From Buddleja alternifolia (lineage: Eukaryota > Streptophyta > Magnoliopsida > Lamiales > Scrophulariaceae), in contig CM033395.1 in the NCBI GenBank assembly GCA_019426215.1, positions 18,714,569-18,778,568 of the forward strand: DNA of 64,000 nucleotides. The letters run 5' to 3'. Position 1 is the first letter of the stretch. Each line of letters begins with the position of its first letter. Positions 10,501-21,852 of this stretch are shown in pieces. Under the pieces are notes generated by a model. The model worked only from the letters and a program-made list of their open reading frames with translations, did not search any database and was not told where the DNA came from. Position numbers and translations under genes: made by a program.

Positions 10501-11244
10501 TGTTAAGTTAACTTGTTAGTTAACTGTGCTTCTTAGGTGTTATGACACCATAGAGGTACTTACCTTTGCAATGGCTTGCCGATGGTGAGAAAAAACAAGA
10601 AACAAGTAGATTCTTCCTACGAAGCATGAGCAGTAGGTACATGCAATTCTATGTGTTAAAATTAATTTTGACTGATACATTCGATGTATTGAGTCGAACC
10701 CGTAATTGATCAAATGGATTAGATCCGTGTTGTTTATTCGAAAACAACATGGAAAAATTGGAGCTAGAATCTCTAGTCTTAAGACATGAACTTAAGAGAT
10801 GATAGAGGATTTGTTTTATGCCAAATGGAAGAGTAAAAATTAAAAACGTCTCTTAAGAAAAGACAAAGGCTAACTCTACCATTTAAATCGCGCATAAAGA
10901 TGCGGTGATAAAAGGTATCTGGATATGTGAACCTATCTTATGGAAAAGATGAGGTTCTTACAATTGAATATCAAGTACATATGTGCTATGATTATCGATA
11001 AGGGTGCAAGCTCTTGATGAAGAGCGAAGGTCTCACTTGCAATCTGTACATACCTAGTGGCAAAATGAATAATTTGAGAGATTATTTTATCAGAGTCGAC
11101 GTTCGAGTGGAACAAATCAACTCGACGGAAACGTGGCAAACCCCTTTGACCAAAACCCTTGAGTAGGAGTTGTGTTTAAAAGGTCATCTAGAAGATTGAC
11201 TGGTGTAGGAACATTAATAGTAGGCTCTTGGGCAAGTAGGAGAT
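10501..11244 (+). other. Family C internal 3' region and PPT
   Basis: No domain is readable. The segment ends with 'gggcaagtaggagat' immediately before the LTR start TGATAGTG (11245), a typical copia polypurine tract. Some text ('ctatcttatggaaaagatgagg') may be decayed coding sequence, but I cannot place it. Confidence 0.5.
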
Positions 11245-13460
11245 TGATAGTGTTGTATGCCCGGGGAGCCATATGTTGGCTTTAACACTGGATCATAAAC
11301 ATTATAACAGTCTTCTCATTTATATCGTATCAAGTCTGTTTGGTATGCTTCTTTATTGTTAATTACTTAACATAATATAGATAAAGATCTCGGGGATTAC
11401 CCTATGGTTAGGGGAGCTGTCAAGATACCTATGAAATGCTCTCAAAGACCATAATCCTAAAATGTGTTCCAATTCATACAGGCTATGAGATGTGGGATAT
11501 CGTTGGCCTCGTCAAGACTTGTTCGTGTATTAACTCTTATAAGAGATTGACGTGTTCCATTATCAATGGTCGGATGAGTTAATACATGCACGAAGATTCA
11601 TACTTAGGAGCGACTCCGCAAGGATTCCTTGCTGGTTCTGTCGAACTTGGAGTCCTTGGGTTTTATAGTGTGAGATTAGTCCTTAGACCTGAGATGTCAT
11701 TGGGAATGGTGTTATCCACTATGCTTTGATATACAGGTGCACTCCAAGAGAGTCATTTGGCGTGTATGTTGCTATAGTCTGATAGTACAGCAGAACAGAT
11801 GGTAGTCCTCAAGGGATCCATCCCGGGCTTAGGGCCTGGCATTTCCTATGCTATTGTGTAAAGTTGAATGATCGATAAAAGTCTCTGGCTAGAGCATAGT
11901 CTTACAAGAAGAATTGGTGATTCCATTTTGAAAGATCAGATCATTAGTGTAACCAACATAGTTATAGTTTTAAAAGTTATTAGGGTCTCGACCTTTGCCA
12001 AACCCTAAACCTTAGACGGAAAAAGGATGGAAGGATTCGACTCACATGAAGATCAAAATTCGGATAGGTTTTCTTTTCATAGTTAACATCTAGGAAGTCG
12101 TGGCGACGTTGCTAAACATCGAACTATGACCAATTGGTGCCTTGGGTTAATTGGTGAAGTTAATTCAAGGCCTAATTAATTATTGAGAATAATCAATCTA
12201 GCCTTTGGGAAAGGACTTATTGCTAGCTTGTTAATGAGCCTAAGGGGTCACACACTTAACTTAGTGTAGTACCTATTGGCTAGTTAATTTTTGTGAATTA
12301 AGGAAGAGATTAATTAATTGATTGATCAGGGAAAAAGAAATAAAATTAATTAAGTGGTTTAATTAATGATAGTCTTATAACTTAATATTAAAATATTAAA
12401 TTGGGAAAGACTAATTAATTGATTAGTGGTCTAATTAATTAATAAGTGAAAGAGAAAGTATATATATATATATATATATATAATACACGCATGGGATAGA
12501 TGTGGTGGAAAGATTTTATTTTGTTCTCCAAGTCGATATATATATATATATATTTAATATGTATCTTGTAATATATTTGATAGGATTTATTTTAATTAGT
12601 TAGATAACTAATTGATATGGAAAGATCTTATAAATATATTAGGATAGAAATTATAGATTTGGTAAGATCTATTTACTTAGTTAGTTGACTACTTATATGG
12701 AAAGATTCTATTGAGAAAGATATGGTATATTTGATATGATATTAAATATATGGAAATATCTAATTAGTTGGAAGGATATACAGTTAATTAAGGAAGAGAA
12801 ATAAAAGGAGAAAGAATTAAAAGATAATAAGTATATATATATATATACACACACACAGACACACATGCCTACCTTAAGGGAGGTGAGAGGCGTGTGTGTA
12901 TGTGTGTATATGTGTGTGAGTTTCACGCTTATGGTGGACTATGTATATATATATATATATATATAGATGTATATTGATATTTTATTCTTAAAGCAATTGA
13001 TTCCGCTGAAGTTTGTCTTGTGAAAATTCTTTCTTTCTATCTTTTCTCTTCCACCTCTTTCACAAGTAATTCTTCCAACTTATGTGTTGAGTACGAAGAA
13101 TACAAAAAATATATTCCTATCCTTTTCTCATAAGCCGAAATTCGATATTCTCTTGGCTAGCATTGGGGGAGATAATCGATGGTACGAACTAAGGTGTGGA
13201 TACACACCATATAGGCGCAACACTTGGGGTGCTAGAGCAAATCAATGAGGAGAGGTATAGCAAGGAGTTGCTTAAAAATACCATTGCAGTTTTTGTTCTT
13301 CAAGAGGTAAACACATGATATCTTCTCTTTGTGAGTTTTTGAATCCGATGGTACCATGTCTGCCTAGCCCTAATTTGGGGATGCCTCGTATTTTGAATAT
13401 TTAAATTCTGTTCTTCCACTGTGACCGACATCCCCCGGGTTGGACCCCACGATCCCAACA
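11245..13460 (+). repeat. Family C 3' LTR, 2216 bp
   Basis: It begins TGATAGTGTTGTATGCCCGG after a PPT and ends GATCCCAACA. The same sequence recurs at 53662-60241 once inserts are removed, and its end recurs at 7041-7443. It contains several (TA)n tracts (about 12462, 12540, 12836, 12943) and CA/TG runs (12845-12920). A short decayed ORF-like tract with telltale 'gataatcgatggtacgaac' lies near the 3' end in all three copies. Confidence 0.85.
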
Positions 13461-14986
13461 ATTTATACGTATAATATTTTTCATACTCTTTAGTGACGAG
13501 TAACTTATTATTATTTTATTTATTTTAAGTGTATAATTAATGTTATTATGTTATATTTTAATGCAAAAAAGAAATAATCTCAATGGGCATCTATTTGGTT
13601 ATGAAAGTGTTGACATGGAAATTTTGGTAAAATCAATTAAAACTATGTGTAAACCAATATATTAGTATTAATTAAATTTTATCTATTGATACTTGGAATT
13701 TATCGAATTAATTCCAAAAGTAAATATAATTTAATTGATATTCTAATATTTATTTTCTCTACAAATCAAATGAAGCTATTGATTTGAGATTATTTTTTAA
13801 GATTATGAATATATTAAAGAGACAATACTAAATCAAGGAAAGTAGGCTAGGACTCTTCAACATGATACGCTTATTTTACCTATAAATAGAGGGTCATGGA
13901 ATTCCATACATACACCAGAAAAATAAGATGAAGAACAAGAAGAAAAAAAAAGACGACAAAGAGGTAGCCCAAGTATGAAAGTCTTCAACTCTTCCAAGTT
14001 TCTACAACAAGTCTTTCAAATCCAAGTCTTAAGTTTTTACAACAACAAAGTGCTGCAACTACGAGGATTTTGCATCTTCTCCAAATGCAACTAAAAAGGA
14101 TTTACATCTTCTCCAAAGGCAATTAATCTCAAAGTATTCGGCCTTTCTTCTTCACCAAATCCAAGGAGAAACACACTTTTGATTCAAGAACAAGCTTCAA
14201 GCCCTTGAATCATATTCTAGAGTGAAGAATCAAGGATTAGTCTTCTTTTAGGAGGTTCCTCATAAATTGTAATTTTTTAAATTTAATATCAAAAATCTAC
14301 ATTCTAAAGGTTGGAGCCAGGTTTATATTTCTTTTCTTGTCTTCTAATATTTTTTCCAGACATTTGAAAATTTGTGTAAGCACAAAGATCAAATAAAATC
14401 TGAAAACCACAATATCACGAAGATATTCTTTTAATGTCTACTAGTACAATTAATTAAGTTTTCAAGTTGAAAGAGAAAAAAAGAAGAAAATCTATGAAAT
14501 TCTTCTAGAGAAAAAATATAAGATGTTAGCGTGTGTGTGTATATATATATATTTATGAGATAATTGAAAGTTACTTGTGTCTTCACTCTATGTTATTGGA
14601 ATTATACTTATATGTTTATTTGCAAGGTGAAACTTTTTATTTTCTACAACTCAAGAAGTGCCTACGGGTTGCAAATGAGTAGAGTCGAGCTAGACGAATT
14701 GTTGTTCAAGTTTGTTGAAATTATAATTGAGTTTTAAAATTTGTGTTTGAAATTAGTTTGATTGTTAATCGAACCGATCTCAATCTCAATGTAGAATTCT
14801 ACAATTTTCAAAATTGGAGAATTAGTTAATAAGACTAATTCTACAATTTTCATATTTCTCTTACTTTTGAGTAGGATCGAAGACTTTAGGGAAATGGAAC
14901 TATGCAAGTAATATATGGTTGCTTTAGAAATGTGTAGCACATAATTAACTACACCCCTAAACAAAGCAACCGAACAATGTGTTGAC
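13461..14986. other. Intergenic region upstream of PPR gene
   Basis: AT-rich sequence without a gene. A TATA-like 'cctataaatagaggg' at about 13880-13895, followed by a run of 'cttctccaaatgcaact' type repeats (14080-14130), has the look of an LTR promoter and leader. I could not find matching termini or a target duplication, so no element is called. The last 250 bases before the PPR start would contain its promoter; no unambiguous TATA box stands out. Confidence 0.4.
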
Positions 14987-16840
14987 ATGCACCCGGAGCA
15001 ACACCTCTTGTCCCAAACCACATCCTCGTCTCATAGTCCCTCTTCATCAAACACATTACTACTTCCTACCATCATCAATCCAATCAGCTCCGGAGCCAAG
15101 AAGCCATACATTCTCAAGAAATGCATTGCGCTCTTGCTCTCCTGCGCCTCCTCTATACCCAAACTGAAGCAAGTCCACGCCTTCTCCATCAGGCATGGCG
15201 TCCCTCTATCCAGCCCGGACATGGGCAAACACTTGATCTTCACGCTTGTCTCCCTCTCCGGACCCATGCACTATGCCCGCCACATGTTCGATCAAATTCC
15301 CCACCCAAATATATTCACTTGGGACACAATGATCAGAGGCTATGCTGAGAGTTATGATCCATCTCCAGCTTTGCATATATACCAGCAATTACGTGCGAGT
15401 TCTGTGGAACCTGATACCCATACTTATCCTTTTCTTCTCAAAGCTATTGCTAAGCTGATGGTCGTTAGAGAGGGTGAGAGAGTGCATTGCACTGCATTGA
15501 AAGATGGATTTGAGTCATTGGTGTTTGTTCAGAATGCTTTGGTCCATCTTTATGGTGCCTGTGGTAGGGCGGAGAGTGCTCTCCAAGTGTTTGATAAAAT
15601 GTCTGACAAGAATCTTGTTGCTTGGAATTCGGTGATTAATGGGTATGCTTTGAATAGTAAGCCTCATGAGACATTGACCCTTTATAGGAAAATGTGCTCA
15701 GAGGGTGTTAAACCAGATGGGTTCACTTTGGTTAGTTTGCTCACTGCATGTGCTGAACTTGGTGCCTTGGCTTTGGGTAGGAGGGCACATGTGTATATGA
15801 TGAAGTTGGGTTTTGATAAGAATTTACATGCTTCTAATGCACTTTTGGTTCTTTATGCCAAGTGTGGGAACATTAGGGAGGCGAGGAAAGTCTTTGATGG
15901 ATTGGAGGAGAAGAGTGTGGTGTCTTGGACTTCATTGATTGTCGGGTTGGCTCTCAATGGGTTTGGTGAGGAAGCACTTGAGCTCTTCAGGGAGATGGAG
16001 ATGCGGAAGTTGGTTCCTAGTGAGATTACTTTTGTTGGAGTGCTATATGCTTGTAGCCATTGTGGTATGGTAGATGAAGGGTTTGATTATTTTGATAGGA
16101 TGAAGAAGGAATTCAGGATTGTGCCTAAAATTGAACATTATGGTTGTATGGTTGATTTACTAGGCAGGGCTGGTTTGGTGAAACAGGCATATCAATATAT
16201 TCGGGAAATGCCAATGCAGCCTAATGCTGTAATCTGGAGAACTTTACTAGGTGCATGTACAATACACGGGAATTTAACAATAGGGGAGGTTGCTAGAGAC
16301 AAACTCAGAAAGTTAGAGCCTAAACATTGTGGAGATTATGTGCTTCTTTCCAACCTTTATGCATCTGAAAGACGTTGGTCAGATGTTCATAACGTGAGGA
16401 CAAATATGCTTAAAGAAGGAGTGAGGAAAGTGCCAGGTCATAGTCTTGTCGAGTTAGGAAATCGCATACATGAATTTGTAATGGGAGATAAGTCTCATCC
16501 TCAAACTGATGCTATATATGCAATGCTTTTGGAGATGACAAGGTTACTGAGACTGGAAGGCTATGCGCCTCATACGTCGAATGTGCTAGCGGACATAGAG
16601 GAAGAAGAGAAGGAGACTGCTTTGTCTTATCATAGTGAAAAAATTGCGATTGCATTTGTATTGATTAATACGCCAGGGGGGACCCCAATTAGGATCGTAA
16701 AAAACTTAAGGGTTTGTGCGGATTGCCACCTGGCAATAAAATTACTATCAAAGGTTTTTGAGCGGGAGATTGTTGTCAGGGATCGTAGTCGGTTTCATCA
16801 TTTTAGAGATGGAGCTTGTTCGTGTAAAGATTATTGGTAG
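14987..16840 (+). CDS. PPR protein, PLS class with E and DYW domains (At4g21065-like)
   Basis: This is an intact single-exon ORF of 617 codons, the only gene in the window that looks functional. Residues about 50-430 are tandem PPR motifs (for example NIFTWDTMIRGYAES, NLVAWNSVINGYALN, SVVSWTSLIVGLALNGFGEE). An E/E+ region follows (about 430-520: CGDYVLLSNLYASERRWSDV, GHSLVELGNRIHEFVMGDKS). The DYW cytidine-deaminase-like domain (about 525-617) keeps its zinc and catalytic signature: HSE at 549-551, CADCH at 577-581, and the C-terminus CSCKDYW. Such proteins bind organelle transcripts and edit C to U in plastids or mitochondria. The Ser/Thr-rich start suits a transit peptide. From memory the closest relative is Arabidopsis At4g21065; target and organelle are unknown. 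Some short upstream out-of-frame ATGs exist, but 14987 gives the full-length frame. Confidence 0.95.
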   Translation: MHPEQHLLSQTTSSSHSPSSSNTLLLPTIINPISSGAKKPYILKKCIALLLSCASSIPKLKQVHAFSIRHGVPLSSPDMGKHLIFTLVSLSGPMHYARHMFDQIPHPNIFTWDTMIRGYAESYDPSPALHIYQQLRASSVEPDTHTYPFLLKAIAKLMVVREGERVHCTALKDGFESLVFVQNALVHLYGACGRAESALQVFDKMSDKNLVAWNSVINGYALNSKPHETLTLYRKMCSEGVKPDGFTLVSLLTACAELGALALGRRAHVYMMKLGFDKNLHASNALLVLYAKCGNIREARKVFDGLEEKSVVSWTSLIVGLALNGFGEEALELFREMEMRKLVPSEITFVGVLYACSHCGMVDEGFDYFDRMKKEFRIVPKIEHYGCMVDLLGRAGLVKQAYQYIREMPMQPNAVIWRTLLGACTIHGNLTIGEVARDKLRKLEPKHCGDYVLLSNLYASERRWSDVHNVRTNMLKEGVRKVPGHSLVELGNRIHEFVMGDKSHPQTDAIYAMLLEMTRLLRLEGYAPHTSNVLADIEEEEKETALSYHSEKIAIAFVLINTPGGTPIRIVKNLRVCADCHLAIKLLSKVFEREIVVRDRSRFHHFRDGACSCKDYW

Positions 16841-17357
16841 ATTGTTTAATACTTGGGAAATTGCATACGTTTTGGCTGATTCGGTTTTTTGTTTCCAGTT
16901 TAGACCTAAGGCAGAGACGTTAATGTTATGGAACCTCTGTATAGTACAACGGAAGCAATTGAATCATCTCCATATCAATTGTACTTATCCTCCTTCTGCA
17001 CGCCTCCCAGCCCTCGACTCTCCGATCCTAAACACACGGAACAGAGATGAATATCGAGCTATCCCGCTGGAAATCTATCCCATTATTTTCAAATACTAAT
17101 TATCTTTCTGTCAAATGTTATGTTGGATAAATAGCTGTGATTGTAGTATACGTTGCTTCATACTGGAGTCATAAACATTCGATATTCGGGAATTGTATCA
17201 GTACTTGTTCACTATGGCAGCTTAGTTTTTCTAGATTCTGCTCTTTGCACTCACCTGCAATCATGTGTTTTGCAAAAATAAAAATAAAATAGTAGCCCTT
17301 ATAACTTATTGATTCATCCTCCGTATCCATAAATGACAAACAAGCAACCTACGCAAT
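16841..17357 (+). other. 3' flank of PPR gene
   Basis: Probable 3' UTR and intergenic DNA. No other gene is visible; 'aaaataaaaataaaat' near 17275 is a possible poly(A) signal region. One copy of the target duplication of the next element (AATAACTATA) occupies 17358-17367. Confidence 0.5.
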
Positions 17358-17367
17358 AATAACTATA

Positions 17368-18399
17368 GGGTTAATTACACCCAACCCCCCTGTGATATGC
17401 GTTATTATCACTCCATCCCCTTGTGATAAAAAAAATATCAACTTACCCCCTTGTAATTTTTAAAATATGTTTTACTGCCTCCCTTTGGTATTTTTGCTTA
17501 TAAAATTTTATTGAAAGACTACAATACCCTTGTCCTTTTTAGATATTTACACAATATAATTTTTATTTTATTTTTTATTTTATTAATTTAATATTTTAAC
17601 TATTATTTATTTATTTATTATTTTTTTCTTTCTTCATCTTCTTCCCCACCACCACCCACCACCACCACCGCCTCCTCAACCACCACCACTACCAGTACGC
17701 CCAAAACCGCCATTAACATTGGGGAAAAATCCCATCAATGGCAAGTACAAATCTGAAAACCAACCACTACCACCATCACCACTCAAAACCAACTACCGCC
17801 GTCGCCGCTGCTCAAATCCACAATGGCTGGGTTATATTATACTAATAATATATATACTAATAATATATATATTATATATATATATATATATACACACACA
17901 TATACATATATGTGTGTTTTCATCTTTAAACCTTATGTTAATACAATAAAATATGGCCCAACATTCTTATTTCATCATCCAATAGTATCACACCCATTGC
18001 ATATTTAGACTCATCACAGTTCCAAAATCATCATCAAAAGCTAATTTCAGTTATTGACCTTGGGTATTCCAAACAGAGAAATATTTATGGCATCATGTGA
18101 TTACCAGGACAAAAAGAGAAATGAGAAGAATTTGCAGATTTGAAGAATAAGAATAGGAGTTCATTTTGCAGAAAAAATTCAAGCTCCTATGAGCTTCAAA
18201 TCAAAGAACATTTTGCAGATTCAAATCAAGCTCCTTTGAACTTCAAATCAAGACCATTTTGCAGATTGGATGTCGGGCTTTGACTGGCAATTTGCCGAAG
18301 TGGTGGCGGTGGTGCTTGAGACGGTGACTAGTATGCGGCGGCGGCGGCGACCGTTCGTCGGCAGTGAAGGTGATGACTGGATATATACCTATATACATA

Positions 18400-18433
<34 letters not shown>

Positions 18434-18815
18434 ATTAATATAATTTTTTTAAATATTTTTTATAATTTTATTATTTTTAAAATATATATTTATTATAAAA
18501 ATGAGAAATTTAATATCAACTGTTGATCTCTATAAAGATTTACGGTTGTAATAAATTGAATTTAGTAAAATATAATAAATTAATTCTGACCATTGATATT
18601 TAGGAGATCAGATCCAATGGTTAGCAATTCAGGGGCAAAATAGTCTTTAACTGATGAAAATTTGATAACCAGTCGTATGACACGCGAGTGAAGCGCGTGG
18701 GGAGTTAAATTGCTTCTTTAATTTATTCACAGGGAGGTAAGTTGATATTTTTTTTATCACAGAGGGGTGGAGTGATAATAACGCATATCACATGGGGGTT
18801 GGGTGTAATTTACCC
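17368..18815. mobile_element. Non-autonomous Mutator-like TIR element, 1448 bp
   Basis: Ends GGGTTAATTACACCCAACCC and (reverse complement of the right end) GGGTAAATTACACCCAACCC begin inverted repeats that stay recognisable for about 85 bp. Within them are 'tgatatgcgttattatcact' and 'aaaaaaatatcaactta'. It is flanked by a perfect 10-bp direct repeat AATAACTATA at 17358-17367 and 18816-18825, diagnostic for Mutator-type transposition (9-11 bp duplications). The interior has CCACCACC/GGTGGTGG-like tracts facing each other (17645-17815 and 18300-18365), a (TA)n run at 18404-18431, and no transposase. Confidence 0.9.
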
Positions 18816-18825
18816 AATAACTATA

Positions 18826-19137
18826 TATAGCTATCAAAATTGATGCCTTCTATTTCTCATCTATACTAAAAGGAGGATTGTTTAGGTTATGTTCCAATGA
18901 ATGGATTTGAATTTGAGGAATAGATTTGGAGGAAGAATTTTAAATATCTTTAATTGGTCTGGGGTCATTTGAAATATATTATAAATGAGCTAAAGCCGGA
19001 AGTTTAGGCTTGAATTCAGATTCAAGCCACAGTGTGAGCAAATGTAGGCTTGGCTTGTATTGGGTTTGGGCTCGTCATATATAATTATATATATATATAT
19101 ATGTGTGTGTGTGTGAGTGTGTGTGTGTGTGTATATA
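18826..19137. other. Intergenic with (TA)n/(GT)n microsatellite
   Basis: No gene. A (TA)n tract followed by (GT)n (about 19083-19132) abuts the next TIR element. The preceding text ('ggatttgaatttgagg...') shows nothing I can classify. Confidence 0.5.
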
Positions 19138-19983
19138 GGGCAATGATATTGGCACTCCAAAATTTATTACAAGAGCTCTAACTTTAATTTTGACACATGA
19201 ATATGACAAGTTTATCTTTAGATTTTAAAAGCACCCATATGCATTCAAAACAAAACTATTATCATGTTATAGGTTTTTTTCACTACTTAAAATCAAAGTC
19301 AATTAATAAAAATAATATTCGGCAAAAAAGAAAAAATAATTAAAGTGTAGAGCATCATCAACAAAACAAAGTAATATTTTTAAATCGAGAATGACAATTA
19401 TTATATGAACCAAAAAGAACAAAAAAATGAATATCAACTTCAATTAATTCACTCTACTTTGCTTTTATATTAGAATCTAGAAATCAATTTTATATTTTTG
19501 TTCAAGCAATAAGTTTAATTTCTTCAAACTATAATGCATAAAAATAATTAACATAAAATCATGCTCTTCTCTCAAACAAAAAAACTAAACTTTAATTAGT
19601 GACTTTTTATACATCATGAATTTGAATACATAAAAGATTAAAAATATATTATTTTTTTTGTTTAGTTGATCTTGACGAATAATTTTATGCTTGCATATAA
19701 ATATATATTTTATGCTTTTAAAAATTTAAAAAGATCGTTATGCAATATTGCTTTATTCATAAATATATTATTTTGCATGATTATATGAAGTAAAGAAATT
19801 TTTTATTTTTGATCTAGACAAAACATAAGCGGAATTTATTAGTATAAAGGTTTAAATAGTGGGGAAAAAATTAAGCAAAAAAGTTGGCTTTTATTAAGAA
19901 ATGGGTATTCTTGTCATTCTCTTAGAGAGATGAATATAATTGGAGCTCCAATAGTAATTTTTGGAGCTCCAATATCATTCCCC
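19138..19983. mobile_element. TIR element/MITE, 846 bp
   Basis: The left end GGGCAATGATATTGGCACTC and right end (reverse complement) GGGGAATGATATTGGAGCTC form an imperfect TIR. The right end also contains a local duplication of 'ttggagctccaat'. It lies in TA/GT microsatellite sequence, so a target duplication cannot be read with confidence. The interior is A/T-rich without coding potential. A partial copy of its right arm ('atgggtattgttgtcat...gagagagaaat') occurs at about 23360-23450. Confidence 0.65.
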
Positions 19984-20904
19984 ATATATATAAAATCATA
20001 TATTAAAAGTAAATATAATACCAATATTTAAATAACTCCAAATTACACAGACAATTCAAGAGTTGAAATAGAATCCTTGTATTCATTTATTTTTAAATTC
20101 AAACTTTCCTAACTATTATAAGTTAATTTTTTAATTTCACCATTTTGCTATAATTGATTCTCTAATTAATTCATTACTCATAACCATTTAATAATATCAT
20201 TTACAAATTTCTAGTGCCTTTTTGTAATGTATAACTTCTTATTTACAAGTGCAACAAAAGTGCATTGAAACGTTAATGAATTGACGACACCTTATGGTTT
20301 ATTTTATGAGTGATGCTATATACCACTTTTTATATATCACCGATTTTTCACTCCCCTTGCTTTTGGCAAGAAATCATTTTCTATTAATTGATTTTAATGA
20401 ATTTAATTCATTCATACTTTCTAAATCAATGGGAGGTAAAAAATCGGTGGTGTATAACATTTTCCTTATTTTATTTAGCTTAGATAATCAATGTTGATGA
20501 CGTTAAATTTTGAACATTCTCAGATTACTAGTTGTTTTTCGATTGAGATCTTAAATTCACTTTATTTTTTGTTATCTAGTAAGAAGAGAGCAAATTCGGG
20601 CCGGCTCGAGCTCGACTCGAAACTCGTACCTTAACTTTGAGCAAAAAATTTTGTACATTAAGTCTTAATGATGAAGCTCGCACAATATGATCAATCCGAG
20701 CTTGAGCCTGATCAGGCTCGCTAGCTCGGTTGATTGAGAGGCTTGTCCTTAATGCTCGAAAAAATAGTTCTAAGTGAGACATATTCCAAAATGAGTTCCA
20801 ATAAATTTGAAACCCATTATAAATGGAACTAATCCAAATAAGCTCTATAAACTTCTTAATGAATTTGAAATCTATAATTTTTAAAACGTTCAATTCAAAC
20901 ACAT
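19984..20904. other. AT-rich intergenic stretch with small repeats
   Basis: No gene. It includes a small inverted-repeat element (20313-20460). A GAGCTCGAGCTC-like CpG-rich tract (20590-20730, 'ggctcgagctcgactcg' and 'gatcaggctcgctagctcgg') resembles the ends of some dispersed plant repeats, but I could not delimit it. Confidence 0.4.
20313..20460. mobile_element. Small MITE-like inverted repeat
   Basis: The left arm 'atgctatataccac...caccgatttttcactccc' pairs with the right arm 'gggaggtaaaaaatcggtggtgtataacat'. The total is about 148 bp. The right arm is tighter than the left, which has about 10 extra bases. No unambiguous target duplication. Confidence 0.5.
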
Positions 20905-21131
20905 CCTTATATTATTTGGAGTACCTTTCATATTTGGTCATATTCCCATTATCATTACTTACCCATTATCATTACTTACATACACGTAAGCTTGGGATCC
21001 ACTTACCCATTATCATTACTTACATTACATACATGTAAGCTTGGGATCCAGAATCCTTATATTATTTGGTGCACCTTTCATATTTGGTCATATTCCCATT
21101 ATCCTTACTTACATACATGTAAGCTTGGGAT
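20905..21131. repeat. Tandem duplication, period about 150 bp
   Basis: 'ccttatattatttggWgYacctttcatatttggtcatattcccattatc' occurs at 20905 and again at 21055. 'cattacttacatacaYgtaagcttgggatc' recurs three times within the block. Copy 2 is shorter because one inner sub-repeat is missing. Confidence 0.8.
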
Positions 21132-21432
21132 CTTCTGGAGCCATTGATATAATATATAGTATCTCAAACTGCAGTTTCAGCTATAATACACTGCATGGTT
21201 AGTATTTTCCTCCGATCGGGCTACGTGAATATATCCCCGAGCTCAATTTTTTTTTTCCAAAAGTGAAGAAAATAATGCCAAGAGTAAAAAGCATTTTGCA
21301 CCTCCAAATCAGTCTAAATAGACACTTTCCACCCCTGAACTCTTTTTTTCACTGTCTCTATATATACTCATATTTAATAATATGTATGTTATTAAATATG
21401 GATGTGTGTATATATATATATATATAATTAAG

Positions 21433-21852
21433 CGTCAGGAACTACTAATAATTTGGGTAATTTTGTCTATTACAATAAGAGAAATATCGATGATACTAAC
21501 TCCAGCTGCATTCTATGGAAAGTTATATTCGGCTGGAATGATATCTTGGACTTTCTAAAATCGGAAGTAGATCGACGAGAATCAAGGGAAATTTGGAAGA
21601 GAAAAGAAAACTGCGAACTCCCAAAAATTTCCAAGTAAGACGCTACTGCATTCAAAATCTCTCTTTGCCGTTTTTGAACTGTTTTTAGGTCATCGCAAAA
21701 CTCCGTCGTCCGAAATTTTTGCTATTCCCACTCACTAGCTCTACGCCCTGCAACGTTCTCCATTTCACGCTGAACATGTTTTCGGGTAACATTTTACGAT
21801 CTACTAATTGATCCAATTGACAAGCTGTAGCCCAAAATTACTCAAAACGACA
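21433..21852 (-). repeat. LTR-like repeat, left copy
   Basis: It shares long blocks with 51644-51967 in the same orientation: 'gtcaggaactactaataattt', 'ttttgtctattacaataag', 'ctaattgatccaattgacaa' and 'ttactcaaaacgac'. Read on +, the right copy begins TGTC and this copy ends GACA, a matched inverted terminus of the TG...CA type (CGTC here, GACG there, so each copy has one decayed end). The left copy is about 100 bp longer. Confidence 0.55.

Larger units (their letters stand above)
7444..13460 (+). mobile_element. Copia-derived large non-autonomous element (LARD-like), family C
   Basis: The element has a PBS (7445-7458), a long leader, a broken copia gag (9741-10500), about 0.75 kb of unrecognisable sequence, a purine tract (11232-11244) and a 2216-bp 3' LTR. 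No protease, integrase, RT or RNase H domain can be read between gag and the 3' LTR. It would have needed enzymes from a relative. A solo LTR of the same family lies at 53662-60241. Confidence 0.7.

Noticed and set aside
12708..12926. ORF with THTHT/VCVCV runs
   Set aside because: Translation of CA/TG and TA microsatellites in an LTR.
13604..14655. Solo copia LTR upstream of the PPR gene
   Set aside because: TATA-like and leader-like features are present, but neither matching TG...CA ends nor a target duplication could be found, so it is only mentioned in the intergenic entry.
17719..18008. Overlapping small ORFs with IYIYI runs
   Set aside because: Microsatellite translation inside the Mutator-type element.
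20905..21131. CRISPR-like direct repeats
   Set aside because: Only two to three long copies without unique spacers of regular size, in a plant genome; a plain tandem duplication.
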